This document shows, one piece after another, positions 33,177 through 42,908 of a DNA stretch of 64,000 nucleotides. The notes beneath the pieces are model-generated. The model searched no databases. It was not told where the DNA came from and saw only the letters and a program-made list of their open reading frames with translations. Each line of letters begins with the position of its first letter. The stretch's first letter is position 1. A program made the translations under genes and the position numbers. The stretch spans positions 905,001 through 969,000 of the forward strand of contig NZ_JARXYR010000002.1 of assembly GCF_029893635.1 (NCBI RefSeq), in the 5' to 3' direction. Source of the DNA: Variovorax sp. TBS-050B. Lineage in GTDB: Bacteria; Pseudomonadota; Gammaproteobacteria; Burkholderiales; Burkholderiaceae_C.

Positions 33177-35231
33177 ATGACCGCCAACGCTTCCACACCG
33201 TCCGACCCGTACCTCTGGCTCGAGGACATCGACGGCGACGAGCCGCTCGCCTGGGCGCGCGCGCACAACGCCAAGACCGTGCAGCGCTATGCGCAGTCGC
33301 CCGCCTTCGAGCGCATGGCCGAGGGCATCCTCGAAGTGCTCGACGCGGACGACCGCATTCCGATGGTGCGCAAGATCGGGCCGTTCTTCTACAACTTCTG
33401 GCGCGACAGGAAGAACCCGAAGGGCCTGTGGCGGCGCACCACGCTGGCCGAATACCGCAAGCCGCAGCCCGAATGGGAATGCGTGATCGATCTCGATGCG
33501 CTCGCCGAGGCCGAAGGCGAGAACTGGGTCTGGCACGGCGCCCAGTGCCTGCAGCCCGCGTACAAGCGCTGCCTGGTCTCGCTCTCGCGCGGCGGTGCCG
33601 ATGCGGAAGTGGTGCGCGAGTTCGACCTCGAACACAGGCAGTTCGTGGCCGACGGCTTCGCGCTGCCCGAGGCCAAGAGCAGCGTGGCATGGAAGGACAT
33701 CGACCATCTCTACGTGGCCACCGACTTCGGCCCCGGCTCGATGACCACCTCGAGCTATCCGCGCATCGTGAAGGAATGGCGGCGCGGCACGCCGCTCGAG
33801 AGCGCGGCGACGGTGTACGAGGCCGGCGCCGACGACATGATGGCCAGCGCATGGCGCGACACCACGCCGGGCTTCGAGCGCGACTTCGTCTCGCGCCAGA
33901 TGGACTTCTACGACAGCGAGACCTGGCTGCGCGCGCCGGACGGCCGGCTGGCGAAGGTCGACGTGCCCGACGATGCGAACATCGACATCACGCGCGAGTG
34001 GATGCTCGTCGAGCCGCGCAGCCCCTGGACCGTGGGCGGCGCCACCTACGCGCCGGGCTCGCTGGTGGCCACCCGCTTCGACGACTACATGGCCGGCCGG
34101 CGCGAGTTGACGGTGCTGTTCGAGCCCGGCGACACCACCGCGCTCGACAGCCATTCGTGGACCCGCCACCACCTGATCCTGAACGTGATGCGCGACGTGG
34201 TGAACGAACTCGAAGTGCTCACGCCGCAGCCCGGCCAGCAGCCGTGGAAGCGCGAGCGCCTGGGCGGCGCGCCCGCGCTCTCGACCATCGCGGCCGGCGG
34301 CATCGACGAGGACGAGAACGACGACTACTTCCTCACGGTGAGCGGCTTTCTCCAGCCGACCACGCTCTACATCGGCACCATCGGGCGCGGCGAGCCCGAG
34401 CCGCTCAAGGACAGCCCGGCCTTCTTCGATGCCTCGCGCTACCGCGTGAGCCAGCATTTCGCGACCTCGAAGGACGGCACGCGCGTGCCCTATTTCGAGA
34501 TCGCGCCCAAGGACCTGCGGGCCGACGGCCGCAACCCGACGCTGCAGTACGCCTACGGCGGCTTCGAGGTCTCGCTGCAGCCGAGCTACAGCGGCAGCAT
34601 CGGCCGCGCCTGGCTCGATCAGGGCGGCGTCTACGTGGTCGCCAACATCCGCGGCGGCGGCGAGTACGGCCCGCGCTGGCACCAGGCCGCGCTGCAGCAG
34701 AACCGCCTGCGCACCTGCGAGGACTTCGCGGCCGTGTCCGAGCACCTGTTCGCCCGCAACATCACCTCGCCCCGGCACCTGGGCGCGATGGGTGGCAGCA
34801 ACGGCGGCCTGCTGATGGGCAACATGCTCACGCTCTATCCGCAGCTCTACGGCGCGATCGTGAGCGAGGTGGCGCTGCTCGACATGCGGCGCTACACGCA
34901 GCTGTCGGCCGGCGCCTCGTGGATCGCCGAATACGGCGACCCGGAGGTGGCCGAGGAATGGGCCTGGATCCAGGCCTTCTCGCCCTACGAGAACGCGAAG
35001 CCCGGGCAGGCCTATCCGCCCGCGCTCTTCACCACCTCCACGCGCGACGACCGCGTGGGGCCGGTGCATGCGCGCAAGATGTACGCGAAGCTCGCGGCCA
35101 TGGGCCATGACGTCGCGTTCTACGAGAACATGGAAGGCGGCCACAGCGCGGCGGCCGACAACAAGGCCGCGGCCTTCATGGATGCGCTGGGCTACATGTA
35201 CCTCTGGCAGCACATCGGGCGAACGGCATGA
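33177..35231 (+). CDS. S9A family prolyl oligopeptidase-like peptidase
   Basis: 684-residue serine peptidase of the prolyl oligopeptidase family, cytoplasmic (no signal peptide). N-terminal seven-bladed propeller begins PYLWLEDIDGDEPLAWAR; the C-terminal alpha/beta hydrolase has nucleophile Ser541 in GAMGGSNGGLLMG, Asp about 624 in STRDDRVGP and His about 656 in MEGGHSAAADNK. The sequence GGGEYGPRWHQAAL before the nucleophile matches the active-site loop of the family. Such enzymes cleave short peptides after proline or related residues. The stop overlaps the start of the arginase gene by four bases, so the two are translationally coupled. Confidence 0.94.
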   Translation: MTANASTPSDPYLWLEDIDGDEPLAWARAHNAKTVQRYAQSPAFERMAEGILEVLDADDRIPMVRKIGPFFYNFWRDRKNPKGLWRRTTLAEYRKPQPEWECVIDLDALAEAEGENWVWHGAQCLQPAYKRCLVSLSRGGADAEVVREFDLEHRQFVADGFALPEAKSSVAWKDIDHLYVATDFGPGSMTTSSYPRIVKEWRRGTPLESAATVYEAGADDMMASAWRDTTPGFERDFVSRQMDFYDSETWLRAPDGRLAKVDVPDDANIDITREWMLVEPRSPWTVGGATYAPGSLVATRFDDYMAGRRELTVLFEPGDTTALDSHSWTRHHLILNVMRDVVNELEVLTPQPGQQPWKRERLGGAPALSTIAAGGIDEDENDDYFLTVSGFLQPTTLYIGTIGRGEPEPLKDSPAFFDASRYRVSQHFATSKDGTRVPYFEIAPKDLRADGRNPTLQYAYGGFEVSLQPSYSGSIGRAWLDQGGVYVVANIRGGGEYGPRWHQAALQQNRLRTCEDFAAVSEHLFARNITSPRHLGAMGGSNGGLLMGNMLTLYPQLYGAIVSEVALLDMRRYTQLSAGASWIAEYGDPEVAEEWAWIQAFSPYENAKPGQAYPPALFTTSTRDDRVGPVHARKMYAKLAAMGHDVAFYENMEGGHSAAADNKAAAFMDALGYMYLWQHIGRTA

Positions 35232-36142
35232 ACGGCACCACCCTCGAACTGATCGGCGCGCCCACCGACGTGGGCGCCAGCGTGCGCGGCGCCGGCATGG
35301 GGCCCGACGCGCTGCGCGTGGCGGGCCTGCCGGACGCGCTGGCGGCGCAGGGCTATCAGGTGATCGACCGCGGCAACCTCGCCGGGCCGGCCACGCCGTG
35401 GACGCTGCCGGCCAACGGCCTGCGCCATCTCGACGAGGTGATCGCCTGGAACCGCGCGGTCTATGCCGCGGTCGACAGCGCACTCGGCACCGGCCACCTG
35501 CCGCTGATGATGGGCGGCGACCACTGCCTCGCGATCGGCTCGATCAGCGCCGTGGCCTGGCATGCGCGCCGGCGCGGCCGCAAGCTGCGCGTGCTGTGGC
35601 TCGATGCGCACTCCGACGTCAACACCGAGACCACGAGCCCGAGCGGCAACCTGCACGGCATGCCGGTGTCGTGCCTGCTGGGCCATGGCCCCGCGGTGCT
35701 CACCGGCTGGAGCGGCGAGCGCGCCGCGATCGAGCACGACGCGATCCGCTTCATCGGCATCCGCAGCGTCGATGCCGACGAGAAGGAGGCGATCCGCACG
35801 CTCGGGCTGCATGTGTTCGACATGCGCCACATCGACGAGCACGGCATGCGCACCACCATGACCGAGGCGCTGCAGGACGTGGACGAGGACACGCACCTGC
35901 ACGTGAGCTTCGACCTCGACTGCCTCGACCCCGGCATCGCGCCCGGCGTGGGCACCGGCGTGCGCGGCGGGCCGACCTACCGCGAGATGCAGCTGTGCAT
36001 GGAGATGATCGCCGACACCGGCCGCCTCGGCTCGGTGGACGTGGTGGAGCTCAATCCGGCGCTCGACGTGCGCAACCAGACGGCCGAGGTGGCCGTCGAG
36101 CTGATCGAGAGCCTGTTCGGCAAGTCGACGCTGGTGCGCTGA
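35228..36142 (+). CDS. rocF: Arginase
   Basis: Hydrolyses L-arginine to ornithine and urea. The 304-residue chain has all binuclear manganese motifs: MMGGDHCLAIG (His), LWLDAHSDVNT (Asp-x-His-x-x-Asp) and SFDLDCLDPGIAPG (Asp-x-Asp), plus SGNLHGMP contacting substrate and ELNPALDVRNQTAE near the C-terminus, typical of arginase rather than agmatinase. Overlaps the peptidase gene by ATGA. Pairing of a peptidase with arginase suggests peptide-derived arginine as nitrogen source; PutA and glutamate dehydrogenase 10 kb away would complete the route from ornithine-derived P5C to glutamate and 2-oxoglutarate, though an ornithine aminotransferase is not in the window. Confidence 0.95.
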   Translation: MNGTTLELIGAPTDVGASVRGAGMGPDALRVAGLPDALAAQGYQVIDRGNLAGPATPWTLPANGLRHLDEVIAWNRAVYAAVDSALGTGHLPLMMGGDHCLAIGSISAVAWHARRRGRKLRVLWLDAHSDVNTETTSPSGNLHGMPVSCLLGHGPAVLTGWSGERAAIEHDAIRFIGIRSVDADEKEAIRTLGLHVFDMRHIDEHGMRTTMTEALQDVDEDTHLHVSFDLDCLDPGIAPGVGTGVRGGPTYREMQLCMEMIADTGRLGSVDVVELNPALDVRNQTAEVAVELIESLFGKSTLVR

Positions 36143-36151
36143 AGACGGGCC

Positions 36152-36670
36152 TCAGCGCTGCATCGCCGGCAGCGCGATCGCGGCGATGATGCCGACGATG
36201 GCGATGGCCGGCAGCAGCCATGCGCCGATGATCACGCTGAGCGTGTTCGGCGGCGGCGGCGCGCCGAAGCGGTTGCTGCCCTGCGTGCCCGGCTTGAAGA
36301 TCCAGATCAGCGCGACCAGCGGAATCAGCGCCAGCAGCAGCGTCCAGCCCGACCAGTCCATGTCGTGCGAGCGCTGGATGCCGGTCAGCACGTAGAACAC
36401 GAGGTACGGGATCGCGAGCACCAGGGTGATGATGCTGATCGCCGCCTCGCCGCCCTTGAAACCGGTGAAGCCGATCACGCCGCCCAGCACCATGGCCGCC
36501 AGCATGAACAGCGCGTACGAATAGAACATGTACGCCAGAAAGCGCACCCGCCCGATCCGCCCCTTGGCGGACCACAGCTTCACGGGCTGCACGCCCGCGC
36601 TGTCTTCGTAGACGTCGGCCACGGTGGCGCCGGGCGCGGCGTAGGGATTGATTGCTTGCTCTGATGACAT
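36152..36670 (-). CDS. DUF805 membrane protein
   Basis: 172-residue integral membrane protein with four hydrophobic segments and the DUF805 features: start of the domain at GRIGRVRFLAYMFYSY, loop QRSHDMDWSGW (conserved Arg-x-His-Asp), and FKPGTQGSNRFG before the last helix. Function unknown. GAGGAG precedes the start at 36670. It is 49 bases downstream of the DUF58 gene and may be the last gene of the RDD-SpoIIM-MoxR operon or an independent unit. Confidence 0.88.
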   Translation of the reverse strand: MSSEQAINPYAAPGATVADVYEDSAGVQPVKLWSAKGRIGRVRFLAYMFYSYALFMLAAMVLGGVIGFTGFKGGEAAISIITLVLAIPYLVFYVLTGIQRSHDMDWSGWTLLLALIPLVALIWIFKPGTQGSNRFGAPPPPNTLSVIIGAWLLPAIAIVGIIAAIALPAMQR

Positions 36671-36719
36671 GGGCTCACTCCTCGGGGTTGGTTATGGGAA
36701 GGGATTTGAACAGTGCGAC

Positions 36720-38084
36720 TCAAAGAAGGCCAGCCCGCTTGACGGCGTGGTAGCGGTTCACCAACGCCACCGCCAGGCCGGCGGGCTCGACGTCGACCGA
36801 CAGCGGATCGTTGCCGACCACGCGCGCGAAGGCGTCGCGGCGCGACTGCTCGAACAGATGGGCCGCCGCGACCTCGACGGCATCGCTCGCCTGCGCGAGC
36901 GGCTGGCGCGCGATGCGCCCGAGCACGCGCTCGCGCAGGCTCGCGACCAGCACGAGGTGGTTGCGGCGCAGCAGCTTGACCGCGGGGCGCAGCTCGGCCG
37001 CATCCTCGTCGCGGAAGTTGGTCAGCACGATCACCAGCGCACGGCGCCGCTGCACCTGCAGCAGCCGCTGCGCCGCGAGCAGGTAGTCCGAATGCGTGGC
37101 ACCGGGCTGGATGTCGTGCAGCCGGTTCATCAGCGCGTTGAGCGTGGCCGTGCCCTTGCGCGGCGCGAAGTCGCGCCGTTCGGCGAGCGGGCAGCCGAAG
37201 GTCATGGCGCCGACCTCGTCGCCCTCCTTCAGCGCCACGTAGCTCAGCAGCATCAGCGCGTTGAGCGCTTCGTCGAAATGGCTGCCGGCCTGTTCGGCGG
37301 TGCCGGTCTCGTCGGCGCGCATGCGGCGGCCGCAGTCGAGCAGGAAGAACACGCACTGGTCGCGGTCGTCCTGGTACTCGCGCACGATCGGGCGGCGATG
37401 GCGCAGCGTGGCCTTCCAGTCGATGTGCCGCAGCGAATCGCCGGTGCGGTAGTCGGCGAGCTGGCGGAAGTCGGTGCCCAGGCCGCGCTGCGCATAGGTC
37501 TTGATGCCGATCTGCGCGAGGCGCCGGTCGCCCGAGAGCCACGCATAGCGCGCGAGCGCCGCGAAGTTGGGATACACCCGCACGCGCCGCGGCGCACCGA
37601 GCGTCTGCCGCAGCTCGAAGCAGCCCGCGCGCGTGCGCCAGCGGATCTGCGTGGCGTCGAACTGCGCCACGCCGCGCAGCGTGGCGGTCGCGGTGTACTG
37701 CAGCACGCGCCGCGAGGCCGGCGGCACCGTCACCGTCTGCGGCAGGCCCTCGAACGCGAAGTGCGCATCGAGTCCGTCGAACACCGACACCTCCCAGCCA
37801 TGCGCGCCCTCGTTGACGAGCGCCAGCGTCAGCACCGTCGGCACGCCGATCGAGAAGGCGCCCGGCAGCGTGCGCTCGACGCGCAGCGGCGCCGCGCGCC
37901 AGAGCCGCCAGCTGCGCCAGAGATCGAAGCCCGCGCCCGCGAGCCCGAGCACCAGCGCCACCCCGGCCGCCTGCGCCACCCGTTCCACCGGCACGCCCAG
38001 CAGCAGCGCGGCGACGGCGGCCACGGCCGCGCCCGCCAGCACCCACACCAGCGCGCGCGAGGGGACGGGAACGACGCGCGTCAT
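36720..38084 (-). CDS. DUF58 domain protein of MoxR operon
   Basis: 454-residue protein with two close N-terminal membrane segments (ALVWVLAGAAVAAVAALLLG and AQAAGVALVLGLAGAGFDLW), a periplasmic beta-rich segment, and a C-terminal DUF58 region with the signature YRTGDSLRHIDWKATLRH near residues 245-262, followed by a von Willebrand A-like fold (FFLLDCGRRM, VLTNFRDED). DUF58 proteins are the usual partners of MoxR AAA ATPases. The ATG at 38084 has GGGAG upstream. The MoxR gene lies 28 bases before it in the same direction. Confidence 0.92.
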   Translation of the reverse strand: MTRVVPVPSRALVWVLAGAAVAAVAALLLGVPVERVAQAAGVALVLGLAGAGFDLWRSWRLWRAAPLRVERTLPGAFSIGVPTVLTLALVNEGAHGWEVSVFDGLDAHFAFEGLPQTVTVPPASRRVLQYTATATLRGVAQFDATQIRWRTRAGCFELRQTLGAPRRVRVYPNFAALARYAWLSGDRRLAQIGIKTYAQRGLGTDFRQLADYRTGDSLRHIDWKATLRHRRPIVREYQDDRDQCVFFLLDCGRRMRADETGTAEQAGSHFDEALNALMLLSYVALKEGDEVGAMTFGCPLAERRDFAPRKGTATLNALMNRLHDIQPGATHSDYLLAAQRLLQVQRRRALVIVLTNFRDEDAAELRPAVKLLRRNHLVLVASLRERVLGRIARQPLAQASDAVEVAAAHLFEQSRRDAFARVVGNDPLSVDVEPAGLAVALVNRYHAVKRAGLL

Positions 38085-38112
38085 CGAAGGCGCGCTCCCT
38101 TCATCGGCGGGC

Positions 38113-39108
<996 letters not shown>

Positions 39109-39121
39109 GGGTTCTCTCGGT

Positions 39122-40411
39122 TCAGGATGAGGAGGAAGAAGAAGGCGACGACGGTGCGCGGCCACCGGCCTCGAGCCGGCGGCGCGCGGTCTCGAGCAGT
39201 TCGAGGTCGACCGCCATCGCCTCGGGGCTGCGCGCGCGCGTGGCGAGCGCGCGCTCCAGCGCGGCCGCCTGCAGCCCCGTGGCCTGCGCGATCGCGGCTG
39301 CGCGTGCCCCGGCATTGCGCTGCGCGTGATGCCGCAGATGGCGCGCGGCCGCTTCGTTCAGCGCGCGCACCTGCGCGGCATGCAGCGCGCCGTTGCCGTG
39401 GACGTTCAGGAAGGCCGAGGTGCCGCGCACCTGCTCGGCCATCGAGCGCCGGTGCGTGCCGGCCGAGGGCGCCAGCGGCCCGAAGCGCACGGCCCCGCGC
39501 CAGAGCGCCGCCACCAGCGCGAGCAGGCCCGCGACGATCGCGACCCAGCCCTGGTGCCAGAGCCACTTCAGGAAGGGTTCGCGCGCTTCCTCGGTGACGA
39601 ACCAGACCTCGCTGCCGGCGCGGGCCTGCAGCGCGGCCGCGGCGAACAGCGCGTTGTCGCCGCGCAGCAGGTTCCGGTTGTGGAGCACGCCCCAGGGCAT
39701 GACCGTGACCGAGCCGCGGCCGACGCGCACGCGGATGGCCTCGATGCCCCGCGGCGCCTCCACCGCCCACAGCGGCAGTTCGTCCTCGTCCGCGGGCAGG
39801 TACTGCCGGGTGGTGTACGCGGCGCAGAGGCGGAACACGCGGCCGCCCGCAAAGCTCGCGGGCAGCGCATAGGGTTCGACGACCTCGTGGCAGTCGCCGT
39901 CCTTCTCGCGCTTGCCGCGCAGGGCCTGCGGCGTCTTCGGCGGCGCGGGGGTGTCGTCGGCTTCGTCGGCCTCGTCCTGCGGCGCCTCGTCATCCGCGTC
40001 GTCGCCCTTCCTGTTCTTCCTGCCGACGCGCGTCCAGTCGACCTCGGCCAGCGGCACCCAGCTGTCGAGCATGTCGTCGTCGAGCAGATGGGCGGGCATC
40101 ACGAGGTGGCCGCCCTCCTCCTCGACCCAGGCGCGCAGGCGCCCGGCGCGCTCCGGGAACATGTCCCAGTGCCGCGACGCGAGCACCAGCCGTGCATCGG
40201 GCGGCGGCATCGCGTCCAGGCTCTGGCGCTTGACCACCTTCGCGCCCAGCTCGCGCAGCAGGCCCTGCACGCCGTACAGCAGATTGGTGCGCGCTTCGCC
40301 GCTCGCGGGCGTGGGCACCTCGGTATCGGCCCACTCGGTGGCCGACACCAGCCAGGCGCCGGCGAGCCCCAGCGCCAGCACCACCGCGATGCGGACCACC
40401 CAGGCGTTCAC
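39122..40411 (-). CDS. DUF4350 domain membrane protein
   Basis: 429-residue protein: membrane segment at the N-terminus (WVVRIAVVLALGLAGAWLV), a DUF4350 domain with TNLLYGVQGLLRELGAKV and LVLASRHWDMFPERAG that resembles a GATase-like Rossmann fold, an acidic linker (DDADDEAPQDEADEADD), and a second membrane segment WVAIVAGLLALVAALW before a helical cytoplasmic tail ending in Ser-rich residues. GTG start overlaps the DUF4129 stop by four bases (GTGA). Domain function unknown; it is a recurrent member of MoxR-DUF58 operons. Confidence 0.88.
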   Translation of the reverse strand: MNAWVVRIAVVLALGLAGAWLVSATEWADTEVPTPASGEARTNLLYGVQGLLRELGAKVVKRQSLDAMPPPDARLVLASRHWDMFPERAGRLRAWVEEEGGHLVMPAHLLDDDMLDSWVPLAEVDWTRVGRKNRKGDDADDEAPQDEADEADDTPAPPKTPQALRGKREKDGDCHEVVEPYALPASFAGGRVFRLCAAYTTRQYLPADEDELPLWAVEAPRGIEAIRVRVGRGSVTVMPWGVLHNRNLLRGDNALFAAAALQARAGSEVWFVTEEAREPFLKWLWHQGWVAIVAGLLALVAALWRGAVRFGPLAPSAGTHRRSMAEQVRGTSAFLNVHGNGALHAAQVRALNEAAARHLRHHAQRNAGARAAAIAQATGLQAAALERALATRARSPEAMAVDLELLETARRRLEAGGRAPSSPSSSSSS

Positions 40412-41193
40412 GCGGGCACCCCGTCTGCCGCGGGGGGAGCCTCGGCCGGCGCGCCGAGGTTCTGCGCGAACCCGGCGCACAGCGCCAGCACGTCGGCGGT
40501 GGCCGGCAGCCGGCCGCCGTAGGCCGCGAGCTGCCAGGCGCCGACCAGCCGCGCGAGAAAGGCCTGCGGCCCCGGCGCCAGGCGCGGCGCGGCGAGCGCC
40601 ACGCATTCGTCCTCGGTGCTCGCGGCGCGCACCGGCACGCCGTGCAGGTGCACGATGCGCGACAGCGCGCCGCGGTACAGCAGCGACAGCGCCGCGCGAT
40701 GCTGGCCGCGCTGCCAGAGCGTGGCGGCCGCATTGCCGATGTCGTCGGGCAGGGTTTCGGGCCGGATGTCCAGGCTGCCGACGTGGCTCGGCAGGGCTTC
40801 GCCGCGCGGCCTGCCGCCGGTGGCGCGCACCCGCATCCAGCGGTGGATGCGCACCACGATCCAGGCGAAGGCCAGCGCGGCCAGCCCCCAGATGAGCCAG
40901 CGCGCGCCTTCGGCGACGGTCTTCGCGAAGTCGCGCAGCCAGTCGAGGCTGCCGGCGTCGCTGTCGGCCTTCTTCTTGTCCTCGTCCTCGTCGCGCGGCT
41001 TGAAGCGCAGGCTCTTCTCGGTCCTGGTGCCGGGCATGTGCGGATCGGCACGAAGGCGCTCGGCCGCGGCGCGCACCTGCTCGCGCGTGGGCAGCGGATC
41101 GGGCGCGGCCGCGGCGGCCGCCGCTGCGCCGCATGCGCACAGCGCGGCGAGCACGACGGCGCCCAGGCGCCGCCGGAGGTCAGCGGAAGCCAT
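40408..41193 (-). CDS. DUF4129 domain membrane protein
   Basis: 261-residue protein: signal-like segment (LGAVVLAALCACGAAAAAAA), a charged region (FKPRDEDEDKKKADSDAG), a membrane helix (WLIWGLAALAFAWIVVRI), and a cytoplasmic DUF4129 domain (about residues 150-245) containing LSLLYRGALSRIVHLHGVPV and AFLARLVGAWQLAAYGGR. DUF4129 is also found at the C-terminus of some transglutaminase-like proteins. Overlaps the preceding gene by 14 bases and the following DUF4350 gene by four, so stoichiometric co-translation is likely. Confidence 0.87.
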   Translation of the reverse strand: MASADLRRRLGAVVLAALCACGAAAAAAAAPDPLPTREQVRAAAERLRADPHMPGTRTEKSLRFKPRDEDEDKKKADSDAGSLDWLRDFAKTVAEGARWLIWGLAALAFAWIVVRIHRWMRVRATGGRPRGEALPSHVGSLDIRPETLPDDIGNAAATLWQRGQHRAALSLLYRGALSRIVHLHGVPVRAASTEDECVALAAPRLAPGPQAFLARLVGAWQLAAYGGRLPATADVLALCAGFAQNLGAPAEAPPAADGVPA

Positions 41194-41911
41194 GCCGGAA
41201 CTCCTGCTCGATGTCCCAGGCCTCGAGCTCCACGCGCCGGTTCAGGTACATCGCGAAGCCGGCCGCCACGTAGAACGGCTCGAGCAGGCCGACCACCAGA
41301 GCGTACGCCGTGGCGACGAGCAGGCTCTCCACCGTGCCTTCGGACGCCAGCAGCCAGTTCATGACCTCGCGCGCATCGCCCTCGGGCGCGAACCAGACGA
41401 GCAGCGACATCACGCAGAGGTAGAGCGCCATTTCCACATGCGCGAACACCAGCTGCATGCAGCCGGCCGCGCCGCGCCGGCCGTGCAGCAGCTGCGCGCG
41501 GCGCTTGCGGCGTGCGCTGCCGCGCTGGCCTTCGAGCTGGTCGATCGCCTGCGTGAACGAGCGCCAGGGCGAGAAGCGGCGCCACAGCAGCGTGCGCAGC
41601 CACTGGCCGCCCCAGACCTGCCGCCGCCGCGCCCACAGGTCGCGCCAGCGCGTGCCTTCGCCGAACACCGCGCGCGACAGCACGAAAAGCAGGCTGCGGT
41701 CCAGCCACGGCTTGAGCCAGAAGATCACGAGCCCGGGCAGCCAGCCGGCGATCTCGACGGTGCAGAGCGCGAGCGCCACCACCACGGCATGCACCGGCAG
41801 GTAGGTGCCCCAGACCGAGCGCGCATGGCGGCGCACCAGCGTGGCGCCCAGGTCCGCCGCCTCGGCCATCGGCCGTGGACGCAGCACGATCGCGAGGCCG
41901 TCAACCTGCAT
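41180..41911 (-). CDS. Unassigned membrane protein of MoxR operon
   Basis: 243 residues with about four to five hydrophobic segments (PVHAVVVALALCTVEIAGWLPGL without its ends, MALYLCVMSLLVWFAP, LLVATAYALVVGLLEPFYVA) and a basic cytoplasmic loop rich in Arg (SARRKRRAQLLHGRRG). I do not recognise a named domain. It overlaps the SpoIIM gene by 11 bases at its start and the DUF4129 gene by 14 at its end, a position often filled in such operons by a poorly conserved membrane protein. The repeated motif FYVAAGFAMYLNRRVELEAW near the C-terminus resembles the YciC/glycerophosphoryl-diester membrane family, so a channel-like or scaffold role is possible. Confidence 0.8.
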   Translation of the reverse strand: MQVDGLAIVLRPRPMAEAADLGATLVRRHARSVWGTYLPVHAVVVALALCTVEIAGWLPGLVIFWLKPWLDRSLLFVLSRAVFGEGTRWRDLWARRRQVWGGQWLRTLLWRRFSPWRSFTQAIDQLEGQRGSARRKRRAQLLHGRRGAAGCMQLVFAHVEMALYLCVMSLLVWFAPEGDAREVMNWLLASEGTVESLLVATAYALVVGLLEPFYVAAGFAMYLNRRVELEAWDIEQEFRHGFR

Positions 41912-42908
41912 GGCGCCCCCCGGCGGCGGGCCTTGCGGCGGCATCGGCCGCCGCGCGCGGCCGGCCCTGCCAGCCGAGGTAGGCCAGCACCAGCGCCCAG
42001 CAGGCGCCGCCAACGCCGTACTTCACGGCCGGCGTGATCCAGCGCGCGGAGGACCAGAAGGCCTCGACCGCCGCGGCCACCAGCAGCAGCCCGACCACGC
42101 CGTAGACCACCACCACCGCATGCCGCGCGGCCAGCCGCAGCGCCTCCAGCCGGGTGTGGCGTCCGGGCGCGAGCCAGGAATGGCCGAGCCGCAGGCCCGC
42201 GGCGCCGGCGAGCACGATGGCGGTGAGCTCGAAGGCCGAATGGGTGACGACGAAGGACAGGAAGTTGCGCGCATGCCCGGCGCCGATCAGGTAGCCGCCG
42301 ACCGCGCCGATCTGCGTGCCGTTGAACACCAGCACGAAGGCGCTGCCGACGCCCGCGAAAAGCCCGGCCGCGAAGCAGCGGAAGCCGATGCCGATGTTGT
42401 GCATCACGTAGAAGCCGAACATCTGCCAGTCGTCGCCGGCGTCGCGCGTGCGGCCGAGGGCCTCGCTGCGGTCGCCGTACATGCCGTCGAACTGCTGCAC
42501 CTCGCCGGCGTCGAGCAGGTGCAGGATGAAGCCCGGGTCGCGCCAGGCCGCCCAGCCGGCCGCGAGCAGCGGCACCAGGAACAGCAGCGCCGCCGCGAGC
42601 AGGTAGCCGCGGTGGGCGCGCACCGCCTGCGGGAAGTCGACCAGCACGAGCCGGCCGAGGCGCGCGAGGCCGTAGTCGTGGCGGCGGTAGATGAGCCGGT
42701 GGGCGCTCTGCGTCAGGCCTTCGAGCCGCTGCGTCAGGTGGATCGGATAGGCGCGGGCCTGCGCCAGCGCGAGGTGCTCGCACACGCGGCGGTAAAGGGT
42801 CGCCAGGCGGGCGCCGTCGAACCTGCGCCGGGTCTCGGCCGCGGCGACCACGGCTTCGAGCTCGGCCCAGAGCGGCGCGTAGGCGGCCTCGAAATCGAGC
42901 GGCGTCAT
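41901..42908 (-). CDS. Stage II sporulation protein M family membrane protein
   Basis: 335-residue membrane protein of the SpoIIM/DUF95 family. A soluble helical N-terminal region (about 1-95, with TLYRRVCEHLALAQARAYP) is followed by six or so membrane segments, among them YLLAAALLFLVPLLAAGWAA, FGFYVMHNIGIGFRCFAAGL and HARNFLSFVVTHSAFELTAI; the last two contain the conserved Asn and His-Ser-x-x-Glu residues of the family. In Bacillus SpoIIM joins a peptidoglycan-degrading complex; in non-spore-formers the role is unknown. Start overlaps the RDD gene stop (ATGA). Confidence 0.9.
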   Translation of the reverse strand: MTPLDFEAAYAPLWAELEAVVAAAETRRRFDGARLATLYRRVCEHLALAQARAYPIHLTQRLEGLTQSAHRLIYRRHDYGLARLGRLVLVDFPQAVRAHRGYLLAAALLFLVPLLAAGWAAWRDPGFILHLLDAGEVQQFDGMYGDRSEALGRTRDAGDDWQMFGFYVMHNIGIGFRCFAAGLFAGVGSAFVLVFNGTQIGAVGGYLIGAGHARNFLSFVVTHSAFELTAIVLAGAAGLRLGHSWLAPGRHTRLEALRLAARHAVVVVYGVVGLLLVAAAVEAFWSSARWITPAVKYGVGGACWALVLAYLGWQGRPRAAADAAARPAAGGRHAG

